Source of the DNA: Fimbriimonadaceae bacterium
Lineage (GTDB): Bacteria; Armatimonadota; Fimbriimonadia; Fimbriimonadales; Fimbriimonadaceae
Length of the DNA: 10,443 bases
Direction of reading: 5' to 3'
Assembly (NCBI GenBank): GCA_014380605.1
Contig: JACMJO010000350.1
Span: forward strand, 1-10,443
How positions within the stretch are numbered: position 1 is the first letter of the stretch; each line of letters starts with the position of its first letter. A model generated the notes under the pieces. The model was not told the origin of the DNA. It ran no database searches and saw only the letters and a program-made list of their open reading frames with translations. A program made the translations under genes and the position numbers. Shown one piece after another: positions 1 to 6,011 of the stretch.

Positions 1-310
1 GACGGATCATAGGGGCCGGGTGGGATTTCTGTTTGATGGCCTCATTCTCTGCCGGCAGCCCAAACGCGTCGAACCCCATCGGATGCAACACGTTGTAGCC
101 CTGCATGTATTTCATGCGGCATAGAACATCGGTTGGGACGTAATTTCGGCAGTGCCCCACGCTAAGACCCGCTCCCGATGGGAAAGGGAAGAAGTCCGCC
201 CCGTAGAACTTGGGGCGGTCGGAATCCTCGCGGGTCTTAAAAAGGTCGGCGTCCTTCCACTTCTTCTGCCACTTGGCCTCAAAGGTGGAGGGCTCGTATC
301 GGTCTGCCAT
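1..310 (-). CDS. leuS: Leucyl-tRNA synthetase, N-terminal part (truncated by window edge)
   Basis: Charges tRNA-Leu with leucine in the cytoplasm; a class I aminoacyl-tRNA synthetase. Only the first 103 codons are present. They show the class I signature region FFPFPSGAGLSVGH (HIGH-type motif, residues about 45-58), followed by RNYVPTDV and the strongly conserved blocks MQGYNVLHPMGFDAFGLPAE and NEAIK, all typical of bacterial LeuRS. The start is the ATG at 308-310, giving MADRYEPSTFEAKWQ, a normal LeuRS beginning. No Shine-Dalgarno is present; a TAAAAT hexamer lies 5 nt upstream, so the mRNA may be leaderless. It lies downstream of the thioredoxin-fold gene on the same strand, with a 119-bp gap holding a hairpin. 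The editing domain, KMSKS motif and C-terminus are outside the window. Confidence 0.95.
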   Translation of the reverse strand, partial: MADRYEPSTFEAKWQKKWKDADLFKTREDSDRPKFYGADFFPFPSGAGLSVGHCRNYVPTDVLCRMKYMQGYNVLHPMGFDAFGLPAENEAIKQKSHPAPMIR

Positions 311-315
311 TTCCT

Positions 316-321
316 ATTTTA
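316..321 (-). promoter_or_regulatory. Possible -10 element of leuS (leaderless type)
   Basis: TAAAAT read on the minus strand ends 5 nt before the leuS ATG, so transcription starting 6-7 nt downstream would begin at or within the start codon. No TTGACA-like -35 is visible at normal spacing. The same arrangement recurs before purF and the haem/thioredoxin-like gene, which raises its credibility. Inference from sequence only. Confidence 0.35.
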
Positions 322-365
322 GCTTGGCGGGGAATGGCCTGTGAGGCTTAGTTCGGGTTAGTGAG

Positions 366-406
366 GGGTTGTTCGGTGGATCTCTCTTACAAAACCGAAC
401 CAACCC
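366..406 (-). repeat. Imperfect inverted repeat between thioredoxin-fold gene and leuS
   Basis: Arms 366-377 (GGGTTGTTCGGT) and 394-406 (ACCGAACCAACCC) can pair over 12 bp with one bulged base around a 16-nt loop. The hairpin begins about 24 nt after the stop of the thioredoxin-fold gene, so it could end that transcript, but no T-run follows on either strand. Both flanks show loose 10-bp periodicity of GTTCGG-like units (351, 361 and 371 on the plus strand; the mirror units are at 391-430), so the folded element may extend over about 341-430. Confidence 0.45.
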
Positions 407-429
407 AAACGAATCCTGACCTCAGAAAC

Positions 430-879
430 CTAAACCTTCTTGCCCTTCAGCATCTTGTCGACCTTCGAGGTCCATACTTTCGGGCCACCCTCATCGTATC
501 CGTACTGCCAGAGCACTTGGCCCTTGGAGCCTAGGAAGAGAATAGTTGGGTAGCCCTGTATCTTGTATTTGGCGGCGAGACCTTCGTTCTGATTCTTGAT
601 CGCGGCCGACTGTGGGGTGCGGCGGGGGTAATCCAGTTCCAGTAGGATGACGTTCTTCTTGGCCCAAGCCGCGAAATCAGGCTTGGTGAAGACTTCCTTC
701 TTCAGCCTAATACACCAACCGCACCAGTCGCTGCCCGTGAAGTCGGCGAGAATCGGCTTGCCCGTTTTCTTGGACATAGCGAGCGCCGCACCGTAGTCGG
801 TCATCCATTCGCCGGCGAACGCAGATACGGCCAGACCTGCCGCTAGAACGGGTGCAATCAGAAATCGAAGTGCCTTCAT
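430..879 (-). CDS. Secreted thioredoxin-fold protein with WCGWC active site
   Basis: Likely an exported thiol-disulfide oxidoreductase. Residues 1-22 form a signal peptide (positively charged start, hydrophobic core, AFA|GE cleavage). The mature domain of about 127 residues has GSDWCGWC with redox cysteines 53 and 56, and the cis-proline motif GYPT at 109-112, both diagnostic of the thioredoxin fold. The phrase KPILADFTGSDWCGWC and the following KKEVFTKPDFAAWAKKNV resemble the Thioredoxin_7 / DUF255-like group rather than classical thioredoxin. Length (149 aa) is normal for that group. It precedes leuS but has no functional link to it. No Shine-Dalgarno is seen before the ATG. Its substrate is unknown; family assignment is firm, specific role is not. 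Confidence 0.88.
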   Translation of the reverse strand: MKALRFLIAPVLAAGLAVSAFAGEWMTDYGAALAMSKKTGKPILADFTGSDWCGWCIRLKKEVFTKPDFAAWAKKNVILLELDYPRRTPQSAAIKNQNEGLAAKYKIQGYPTILFLGSKGQVLWQYGYDEGGPKVWTSKVDKMLKGKKV

Positions 880-924
880 AGTTGTAGTTTAAATGATCGG
901 AAGGGGAATTAGGTTCCTAGCTGC

Positions 925-949
925 GGGAAAAGGGACCAGGGACTGAGGG
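925..949 (+). other. G-quadruplex motif G3N4G3N4G3N5G3
   Basis: Four GGG tracts at 925-927, 932-934, 939-941 and 947-949 with loops of 4, 4 and 5 nt fit the canonical intramolecular G-quadruplex pattern on the plus strand. It lies between two divergent genes, and its last three tracts form the left arm of an inverted repeat. Pattern seen directly; folding in vivo is inference. Confidence 0.5.
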
Positions 950-1027
950 ACAAAGCTTTGGCTAGACAGTCGCGGAGTTGTAACTCGTTATTCCCTCATT
1001 CCCTCTGTCCCTCGATCCTCTGGTCCC
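932..1027. repeat. Inverted repeat of G-rich 7-8 bp units upstream of purF
   Basis: The left arm (932-952) and right arm (1006-1027) are reverse complements at 19 positions with two mismatches and one gap, separated by 53 nt. The right flank has CC(C) tracts spaced exactly 8 nt (993, 1001, 1009, 1017, 1025); the left has GGG tracts spaced 7, 7 and 8 nt. The loop holds a perfect 10-bp palindrome CAAAGCTTTG (951-960) and a small GAGTT/AACTC hairpin (975-986). It sits in the 168-bp gap between divergent genes, its right arm ending 7 bp before the purF -10 element. Could be an operator, a cruciform, or a dispersed intergenic repeat. Confidence 0.6.
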
Positions 1028-1034
1028 GACAAGC

Positions 1035-1040
1035 TATACT
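1035..1040 (+). promoter_or_regulatory. Likely -10 element of purF (leaderless type)
   Basis: TATACT lies exactly 7 nt before the purF ATG, so the expected transcription start coincides with the start codon. No Shine-Dalgarno precedes the ATG, consistent with a leaderless mRNA. A -35 at normal spacing would fall inside the right arm of the inverted repeat and has no good match to TTGACA. Confidence 0.5.
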
Positions 1041-1047
1041 CAGAACA

Positions 1048-2517
1048 ATGGCCTGGGAAGCGGACGACCGCCTAAAAGAAGAGTGTGGAGTCTTAGGAGT
1101 CTATACCCCTGGGCAAGATGCCGCACCCGTCGCCTTCTTTGGCCTCTTCGCGCTTCAACATCGCGGCCAAGAGTCTGCCGGAATCGCCGTGTCCGATGGC
1201 TCAATGGTTCGAATGCATAAGGGCATGGGCCTGGTCAACCAAGTCTTCGCGGAGCAAACAACCATCCAGGGCCTCCCCGGCGAGATGGCTGTGGGCCACA
1301 CCAGATATTCCACCACTGGCGCGTCCGTCCTCCGAAACGCCCAGCCCGTCTATTGCCAAAGCCTGGTAGGAGACATCGCCGTCGCCCATAACGGAAACCT
1401 CATCAACGCCAAAGAGCTTCGCGAAGAGATGCAAGCCGAGGGCGAGACATTCGATTCCACCTCCGACTCCGAAACCCTTGCCCGAATAATCGTCCGCAAC
1501 CTGCCCGAAGGTGTCGAGAAGGCCGTGGGCGAAGTCATGCGCCGGTGCAAGGGCGCCTACAGCGTTACTGTCCTCACCCCCAAGCTCCTATTCGGTTTCC
1601 GCGACCCTTGGGGAGTCCGACCCTTGTCCGCCGGCCGCCGAGGCGATGGGTACATGATCGCCAGCGAATCCTGCGCCTTCGAGCATGTCGGAGGGAAGGC
1701 CGACCGGGAAGTGATGCCGGGCGAGTGCGTGGTAGTCGACAAGGACGGCATGCGCTTCTTTCAAGCCGCCGCCGAACCGCACCATTCCATGTGCCTGTTC
1801 GAGTTCATCTACTTCGCCCGCCCAGATAGCAAGATGTACGGCACGACGCTCTACACCGCCCGCGAGCGGATGGGCGCAAAGCTGGCGTTGGAGCATCCGG
1901 TCGAGGCGGACATCGTGGTCCCCGTGCCCGATAGCGGAATCCCAGCCGCCCTGGGCTATAGCAAGCAGACCGGCATTCCCTACCGCGAGGGCATGATCAA
2001 GAGCCGCTATATCCATCGCACCTTCATCCAGCCCGACCAGTCCATGCGCGAGATGGGCGTCCGTATGAAGCTCACGCCGCTGGAAGATCACATCCGCGGG
2101 CAAAGGGTCATCCTCGTCGACGATTCCATTGTCCGGGGCACCACCACCAAGCAGATCGTCAAGCTCATGTTCGAAGCGGGAGCCACCGAGGTCCATGTAC
2201 GCATCACCGCACCTCCGATCAAGTTTCCTTGCTTCTATGGCATCGACATGGCCAGCAAGGGTGAACTTGCCGCCGCCGTCATGTCTATCGAAGAGCTTTC
2301 CAGTTATCTGGGCGCATCCTCGCTGGGATACCTCAGCATTCAGGGTGCGGTCGATGCGGTAGGGAAGACCAAGGATCATTTCTGCTTGGCCTGCTTCAAT
2401 GGCGACTATCCCATTCCAGTCTCCATGGACCAAAAGAAGCATGCCTTCGATGAGCCACCGGATGTTGGGCATCTTGCGGGAGTTGCTAGCGGCCAACTTC
2501 GGCTTATAGAAGATTAG
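1048..2517 (+). CDS. purF: Amidophosphoribosyltransferase
   Basis: Catalyses the first committed step of de novo purine synthesis: PRPP plus glutamine to 5-phosphoribosylamine. With the ATG at 1048 the protein is 489 aa and begins with a 12-residue propeptide before KEECGVLGV; cleavage would expose Cys13, the glutaminase nucleophile, as in Bacillus PurF. The N-terminal Ntn glutamine amidotransferase domain (13 to about 235) shows LQHRGQESAGI, GHTRYSTTG and AHNGNLIN. The C-terminal phosphoribosyltransferase domain shows the PRPP loop VILVDDSIVRGTT (354-366). Cys249 (MCLFEFIYFARPDS), Cys395 (FPCFYG), Cys446 and Cys449 (CLACFNG) match the four 4Fe-4S ligands of the oxygen-sensitive Bacillus-type enzyme. 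An upstream TTG at 958 would add 30 unrelated residues and spoil the propeptide, so it is rejected. Other purine genes are not adjacent. Confidence 0.96.
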   Translation: MAWEADDRLKEECGVLGVYTPGQDAAPVAFFGLFALQHRGQESAGIAVSDGSMVRMHKGMGLVNQVFAEQTTIQGLPGEMAVGHTRYSTTGASVLRNAQPVYCQSLVGDIAVAHNGNLINAKELREEMQAEGETFDSTSDSETLARIIVRNLPEGVEKAVGEVMRRCKGAYSVTVLTPKLLFGFRDPWGVRPLSAGRRGDGYMIASESCAFEHVGGKADREVMPGECVVVDKDGMRFFQAAAEPHHSMCLFEFIYFARPDSKMYGTTLYTARERMGAKLALEHPVEADIVVPVPDSGIPAALGYSKQTGIPYREGMIKSRYIHRTFIQPDQSMREMGVRMKLTPLEDHIRGQRVILVDDSIVRGTTTKQIVKLMFEAGATEVHVRITAPPIKFPCFYGIDMASKGELAAAVMSIEELSSYLGASSLGYLSIQGAVDAVGKTKDHFCLACFNGDYPIPVSMDQKKHAFDEPPDVGHLAGVASGQLRLIED

Positions 2518-2565
2518 CGGCCCAGGAGTTTGAACCTAACTGTCCTCAATTCGGCTCAAAACGGC

Positions 2566-2576
2566 TACACTATAAG
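2566..2576 (+). promoter_or_regulatory. Possible -10 region of the small gene after purF
   Basis: Overlapping TACACT (2566-2571) and TATAAG (2571-2576) lie in the 97-bp gap after purF. They would give a leader of about 30-40 nt for the next gene. The leader contains near-repeats GCCTGATCG (2581-2589) and CCCTGATCG (2598-2606). No convincing -35 or Shine-Dalgarno is seen. Confidence 0.25.
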
Positions 2577-2614
2577 TTGAGCCTGATCGGGATGAAGCCC
2601 TGATCGCAAAACCT

Positions 2615-2887
2615 ATGGCTAATAATCTTAAATCAACAACGAAGCTGGTCGAGATCGAGACTGGCAAAGAGTGGAAAGTCGAGCGACGAACCCGCGGCAA
2701 GGACGGAGAAAGGAGCGATAGCGGCAGACCTCTCCAAACGTGGATCATTATTCTTGCCAACCCTATGGGTCACAAGCAGTTCGTTCCGGAAGAGCGAATC
2801 TGGACGTTGTTCCGACCGTTCGAACAAGAAGCAAAAGAGGACTCCTCCCAGAAAGAAGTCCCCGAAGCTACTGCTGAACCGGTTTAG
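2615..2887 (+). CDS. Small hypothetical protein, 90 aa
   Basis: I do not recognise a family. The protein is highly charged and has no signal peptide or clear membrane segment. Residues about 9-36 are Lys/Arg/Glu-rich (VEIETGKEWKVERRTRG). The centre has a hydrophobic stretch TWIIILANP (42-50) and a Trp/Phe-containing segment RIWTLFRPF (61-69); the last 20 residues are acidic and low in complexity (KEDSSQKEVPEATAEPV), probably disordered. This looks like one small beta-rich domain with a flexible tail, an inference from composition. Start ATG at 2615 is the only good one; no Shine-Dalgarno. Its last 20 bp overlap the 3' end of the convergent desaturase gene. It may be co-transcribed with purF, but nothing in the protein links it to purine metabolism. 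Confidence 0.6.
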   Translation: MANNLKSTTKLVEIETGKEWKVERRTRGKDGERSDSGRPLQTWIIILANPMGHKQFVPEERIWTLFRPFEQEAKEDSSQKEVPEATAEPV

Positions 2888-3989
2888 TAGTTAGCCCTCT
2901 ACCAAGCGTTTCGGTCGATGCGCCTGTCTCAGGATTGATGAGACGGACGCCTCCCGTGTCGTAAACCCACGGCGTCTGAGCCAACAACTTGAGCGCCTTG
3001 CCAAATGGCATGACATGGAATCGGTCGGGCCACAGCTTTTCGATATGCTCCTCAATCTTTCTCGCATGCCTCGAAGGGGCATGGGGGAACAGGTGGTGCG
3101 CTACGTGAGCGCCGAACCTACAGTGCATGATGTCTACCCAAGCAAGCCACTTAGGCCACGTCACTGAAAGTGATGAGGCGAGGACGTCGTTTTCATCGGC
3201 CAATGGATTCAGGAAGTGATTTGTCGAGATGTAGGAGATGACGATCGCATTGCCAATCAGCAATGGCAGAACGTATCCTAACAGCAGGATCTCCCAACCC
3301 AATAGCGCGGTCACGGTGATCCACACTGCCTTCGGAAGAATGAACTGGAACAGGATAACGGCTTTGTCGCGCTTCGAACTCTTGGGGTCCTTCAGATAGG
3401 ACAGGATCATCGTAATATTGTGCTGGGTCATCATTAAGCTAAAGAAGCTGAAGATAACGAAATTCCTCGCCTTCGGCGACATCCGATATAGCCATTTCAA
3501 GACAGGGTTCTCCTGATACTCGGATATTAAGAAAAGCCGGTCTGGGTCCAGTTCGGCGCTTTGCGTGTGGCCGTGGTGACTAGAGTTGTGCCAACGATTC
3601 CATAAGTAAGGGCCAATCCCGTACGGAGAAAAGGCGATGCCGGCAAGCAAGTGTCGGAGCTTCTTATTCTTAATGGCACCGCCATGGCAAATCTCGTGTC
3701 CAATGAATCCAAGGCACCCTACGCTGTGCCCGATCGCGAGGCCAAGAAATGGAGCCAGCCACCACCGGAAGTACGCCGACATCAGCCAGAGCGCTCCGGA
3801 AATGACGATCGCATGGAACGCAAACCAAATCAGATGATGGTTATCGGGCTTTAGATAGTGTTCCGGAAGTTCTCGGCGAAGGATTTGGCGATAGCGTGGG
3901 TACGCCTCGGCAGGAGACAGGTTATTCATCATGGGATTCGAAAAGGGTGCGTCGCAACCGTGGACGTTTGACGGGCGTCCGGCGATCAT
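2868..3989 (-). CDS. Membrane fatty acid desaturase
   Basis: Integral-membrane di-iron desaturase (FA_desaturase family) that introduces double bonds into acyl chains, probably of membrane lipids. The three histidine boxes are intact: HEICH (98-102), HNSSHH (134-139) and HVAHH (295-299), plus the accessory NHFLNP (257-262). Hydrophobic segments at about 52-75, 78-97, 175-197 and 210-256 give the usual two paired membrane hairpins with the boxes on the cytoplasmic side. At 373 aa from the first ATG the length is normal. That ATG (3987-3989) has an AGGGAG site 5 nt upstream; alternative ATGs at 3932 and 3929 would remove 19-20 residues of unlikely conservation, so the start is uncertain. Regiospecificity cannot be told from sequence. 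It is divergent from the haem/thioredoxin-like cluster and overlaps the small gene at its 3' end by 20 bp. Confidence 0.93.
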   Translation of the reverse strand: MIAGRPSNVHGCDAPFSNPMMNNLSPAEAYPRYRQILRRELPEHYLKPDNHHLIWFAFHAIVISGALWLMSAYFRWWLAPFLGLAIGHSVGCLGFIGHEICHGGAIKNKKLRHLLAGIAFSPYGIGPYLWNRWHNSSHHGHTQSAELDPDRLFLISEYQENPVLKWLYRMSPKARNFVIFSFFSLMMTQHNITMILSYLKDPKSSKRDKAVILFQFILPKAVWITVTALLGWEILLLGYVLPLLIGNAIVISYISTNHFLNPLADENDVLASSLSVTWPKWLAWVDIMHCRFGAHVAHHLFPHAPSRHARKIEEHIEKLWPDRFHVMPFGKALKLLAQTPWVYDTGGVRLINPETGASTETLGRGLTTKPVQQ

Positions 3990-3994
3990 ATCTG

Positions 3995-4010
3995 CTCCCT
4001 AGACACTATA
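3995..4010 (-). promoter_or_regulatory. Possible -10 and ribosome binding site of the desaturase gene
   Basis: On the minus strand TATAGT (4010-4005) precedes AGGGAG (4000-3995), which lies 5 nt before the first ATG. If TATAGT is the -10, transcription would start near 3998, inside the AGGGAG, so the two cannot both work in the standard way. Either the Shine-Dalgarno is fortuitous and the leader very short, or the promoter lies further upstream. Confidence 0.3.
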
Positions 4011-4043
4011 GACGAGGAGTCGATCCAAATCGGTGGAGGTTGC

Positions 4044-4107
4044 AGGAAACATAACATTTCCTACGTGACTTGTCCCGGTAAGTGCGAGAGAAAACCAAAC
4101 TCGGGAC
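4044..4107. promoter_or_regulatory. Two short dyads in the divergent gap before the haem/thioredoxin-like gene
   Basis: AGGAAA (4044-4049) pairs with TTTCCT (4057-4062) over a 7-nt spacer, and GTCCCG (4072-4077) pairs with CGGGAC (4102-4107) over 24 nt. Both lie upstream of the -10 of the plus-strand gene, in the 142-bp gap shared with the desaturase promoter, where an operator could sit. Short arms like these can arise by chance. Confidence 0.2.
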
Positions 4108-4118
4108 TCCGAAAAGCG

Positions 4119-4124
4119 TATAAC
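4119..4124 (+). promoter_or_regulatory. Likely -10 element of the three-gene cluster (leaderless type)
   Basis: TATAAC lies exactly 7 nt before the ATG at 4132, the same spacing as TATACT before purF. There is no Shine-Dalgarno, and no TTGACA-like -35 at 16-18 bp. Suggests a leaderless transcript starting at the ATG. Confidence 0.45.
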
Positions 4125-4131
4125 CTCAACG

Positions 4132-4869
4132 ATGAAGCGATTTGCCGCCACTGTCTACCTCACCGTTCTCGGCATTGGCGTGTGTGTGTTTGTTGCCGAG
4201 GCTCGCCCAGCCTATGCGCGGAAAGAGAACAAAGACTGCGGTTTTTGCCACGTGCGTTCCGGAGGTGGGGGTGAGCGAGGGTTTAGGGGTCAGTTTTTTG
4301 GAGCCAACGGCCTGAGTTTTGGAAGCTTCGACGAAAAGCGGGAGGCGACGATCGCCGGCCTTTCAAGCGGCGCGGAAGGCCGCAACTCCATCCCGACGAT
4401 TTCGTACAGCGGGAATATCACTGGCCCGGCATCGCAACAAATCCAACTGGCGTCGCTCCGGGGACCCGTGATCCTTTTGTTCCTGGGCAAGTCTGACGAA
4501 CCCTCAAAGGCGGCGGTCAAATCGTTCGCCGCGCTTGCGAAGGCTTATGGCACTCAAGCGACCCTGCTCGGCGTAGCGCTGACGGAGGACGCAGTGAATT
4601 TGACCGAAGAACTTGGTGGCGTATTGCGGGTCTATCCCGATCCTGACTCGGCAGCGATCAAGAAGTTCTCGGCGAAGCAAGCTTTGGACATCGCGGTGGT
4701 TGCGAGGCTGGGAGATCCTCTCAAGACTTTCGAAGGATTTTCCAGGGCCAATATCGATGCGGCTACCAAACTCATTGCAGTATCGCAAAGCACTCCGATA
4801 CCTACCTTTGAGCTCACTCAAGTACCGGAAAAGAGTCTAAGGGGACCCAAGCTTTCAGTTGGCGGCTAA
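4132..4869 (+). CDS. Secreted monohaem c-type / degenerate thioredoxin-like protein
   Basis: Residues 1-29 form a signal peptide ending near AYA|RK. Directly after it, CGFCH (36-40) is a c-type haem attachment motif. A Gly/Ser-rich linker (about 43-95) leads to a thioredoxin/redoxin-like domain (about 108-225): LRGPVILLFLGKSDEPSKAA aligns by pattern with LRGKPVVLNFWASWCPPC-type sequences, but the CxxC position reads KSDEPSK. The mature protein has no cysteines other than 36 and 39, one histidine (40) and no methionine, so a thiol-redox role is excluded and a sixth haem ligand of His or Met type is missing within the chain. First gene of a tight plus-strand cluster, 21 bp before the ApgM-like gene. 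Export, haem binding and fold are inferences of differing strength: motif and signal are clear, fold is moderate, function unknown. The C-terminal 20 residues look unstructured. Confidence 0.75.
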   Translation: MKRFAATVYLTVLGIGVCVFVAEARPAYARKENKDCGFCHVRSGGGGERGFRGQFFGANGLSFGSFDEKREATIAGLSSGAEGRNSIPTISYSGNITGPASQQIQLASLRGPVILLFLGKSDEPSKAAVKSFAALAKAYGTQATLLGVALTEDAVNLTEELGGVLRVYPDPDSAAIKKFSAKQALDIAVVARLGDPLKTFEGFSRANIDAATKLIAVSQSTPIPTFELTQVPEKSLRGPKLSVGG

Positions 4870-4890
4870 CCTCATACTCGAAGCACAAAC

Positions 4891-5991
4891 ATGCGAAAGA
4901 TCGTACTGATCTTGCCTGGCTGGCTGGGTGAGGAGAATGAGGATTCTGTCTTGAGGCAAAACCTGCCCGGCATTTCGCGCTTGGCCGAACTTGGCGAGTT
5001 ATCCAAGTTGACGCCGCCACCCCAAACGGAAACTCCGGAAGCATTGGTTTTGGGAATGGCGCCGAACCTCGTGAATTTGGCCCAGGGGCCCTTGACCATT
5101 GCCGCCCTTGGGGCCGACCCACCTGAGAAATCGACCCACTTTCACCTATCGCCGATAGCCCTAATGGATAACGTCCTCCACGAGCATGCACTCGATCTTC
5201 CGCCTGAGCAAGTGGACTTCGTCATGGAGAGGGCCAAGAACCTGAACACACGCAACCTAACCATCGTGGTGGGCGAGGGCACTGACCACGGGCTGGTTTG
5301 GGAGGGGTTGGGCGATCTCGGAACGACAAATCCGCATGATGCGAACGGCAAGACCTACCTTCAGAGCCTTCCTCAGGGTGACAATGAACCAGCTCTGAGG
5401 CGGTTCATCGATGACTCGGTGAACATCCTTAGCGAGTTGGAGCTTAACGCCGAGCGTATCGACCAGGGGCTCCTTCCAATCAACGTTCTCTGGCCCTGGG
5501 GTCAAGGCGTCCGCCACCGGGTCCCCAACTTGGCTCTCCAACGAGGCGAGCCGGTCGAGGTTGTCAGTCCTTCACTGCGGCTCGCTGGGTTGACTCGATT
5601 AGCCGGGTATCGCCATGCTCCACGCAATCTTATAGACCGTGGCCTCAACGCAAACTGGCAGACACTGGCCAAAAAGTTGCTAGGCGGATCGACCACCGTG
5701 ATTTGGTGTCCAGTTTTCCAAGAGCTCCGGGAAAAGGACCAACTGGAAGAAGCATCCTGGCTGAGCAAGGAGATCGATGAAATGTTCGTCGACCCGATAT
5801 TGGCCAGCGCCCGCGAGCTATCCACGAGGTTCGCCATCCTGTCGCCAAGCCAAGCCGGCAACGGGTTATCCGCACTCTACGAGACAAAGATGAATGGATC
5901 GAACGTGATTCCATTCGATGAGCGGGCCCTTGAAGAACGGTTGGCTGGCCGACAGCTCCATGAGTTCGTCGATGCCTTTCTAAGCCCGTGA
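4891..5991 (+). CDS. ApgM-like (archaeal-type phosphoglycerate mutase-like) protein, probably inactive
   Basis: A 366-aa cytoplasmic protein that keeps the layout of cofactor-independent phosphoglycerate mutase of the archaeal ApgM type. Recognisable blocks: N-terminal strand RKIVLILPGW (2-11), ISRLAELGEL (28-37), GPLTIAALGADPP (66-78), DHGLVWEG (132-139), TTNPHDANGK (145-154), then LPINVLWPWGQG (195-206), the most telling block, and an IDEMFVDPIL segment (295-304). What is missing is catalysis. The family's metal-binding Asp in the first block (DG) is Pro-Gly here, the PGSD nucleophile Ser region reads TETPEAL (46-52), and the C-terminal DEAGH and DH-TP ligand motifs have no counterpart (WCPVFQELREKD and LSPSQAGNG instead). 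It follows the haem/thioredoxin-like gene by 21 bp and abuts the repeat/HEAT gene. Likely a binding or scaffold pseudoenzyme. Homology is inferred by eye. Confidence 0.65.
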   Translation: MRKIVLILPGWLGEENEDSVLRQNLPGISRLAELGELSKLTPPPQTETPEALVLGMAPNLVNLAQGPLTIAALGADPPEKSTHFHLSPIALMDNVLHEHALDLPPEQVDFVMERAKNLNTRNLTIVVGEGTDHGLVWEGLGDLGTTNPHDANGKTYLQSLPQGDNEPALRRFIDDSVNILSELELNAERIDQGLLPINVLWPWGQGVRHRVPNLALQRGEPVEVVSPSLRLAGLTRLAGYRHAPRNLIDRGLNANWQTLAKKLLGGSTTVIWCPVFQELREKDQLEEASWLSKEIDEMFVDPILASARELSTRFAILSPSQAGNGLSALYETKMNGSNVIPFDERALEERLAGRQLHEFVDAFLSP

Positions 5992-5999
5992 GCCTGCGG

Positions 6000-6005
6000 T
6001 ACCCT
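6000..6005 (+). promoter_or_regulatory. Possible internal -10 element before the repeat/HEAT gene
   Basis: TACCCT ends 6 nt before the ATG at 6012, resembling the leaderless arrangement before purF and the first gene of this cluster. It could give separate expression of the third gene. It is a weak match to TATAAT, and the gene is close enough to the previous one (20 bp) to be read through. Confidence 0.2.
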
Positions 6006-6011
6006 GGGCAC

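Noticed and set aside
366..406. Rho-independent terminator after the thioredoxin-fold gene
   Set aside because: The stem is convincing but no T-run follows on either strand, so it is listed as a repeat.
958..1047. In-frame TTG start giving PurF 30 more residues
   Set aside because: The extra residues would be encoded by the inverted repeat and are unlike any PurF. The ATG at 1048 gives a 12-residue propeptide before the nucleophile Cys and has a -10 element 7 nt upstream.
1588..2496. Long open frame of 302 codons on the minus strand opposite purF
   Set aside because: It lies wholly inside purF, whose conserved motifs run through the same region. Its translation shows no recognisable domain; GC-rich coding DNA often leaves the opposite strand open.
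5988..6011. GTG start overlapping the ApgM-like stop (GTGA) for the repeat/HEAT protein
   Set aside because: It would place eight residues ahead of the basic n-region of a clean signal peptide; the ATG at 6012 is the better start, although translational coupling from GTG cannot be ruled out.
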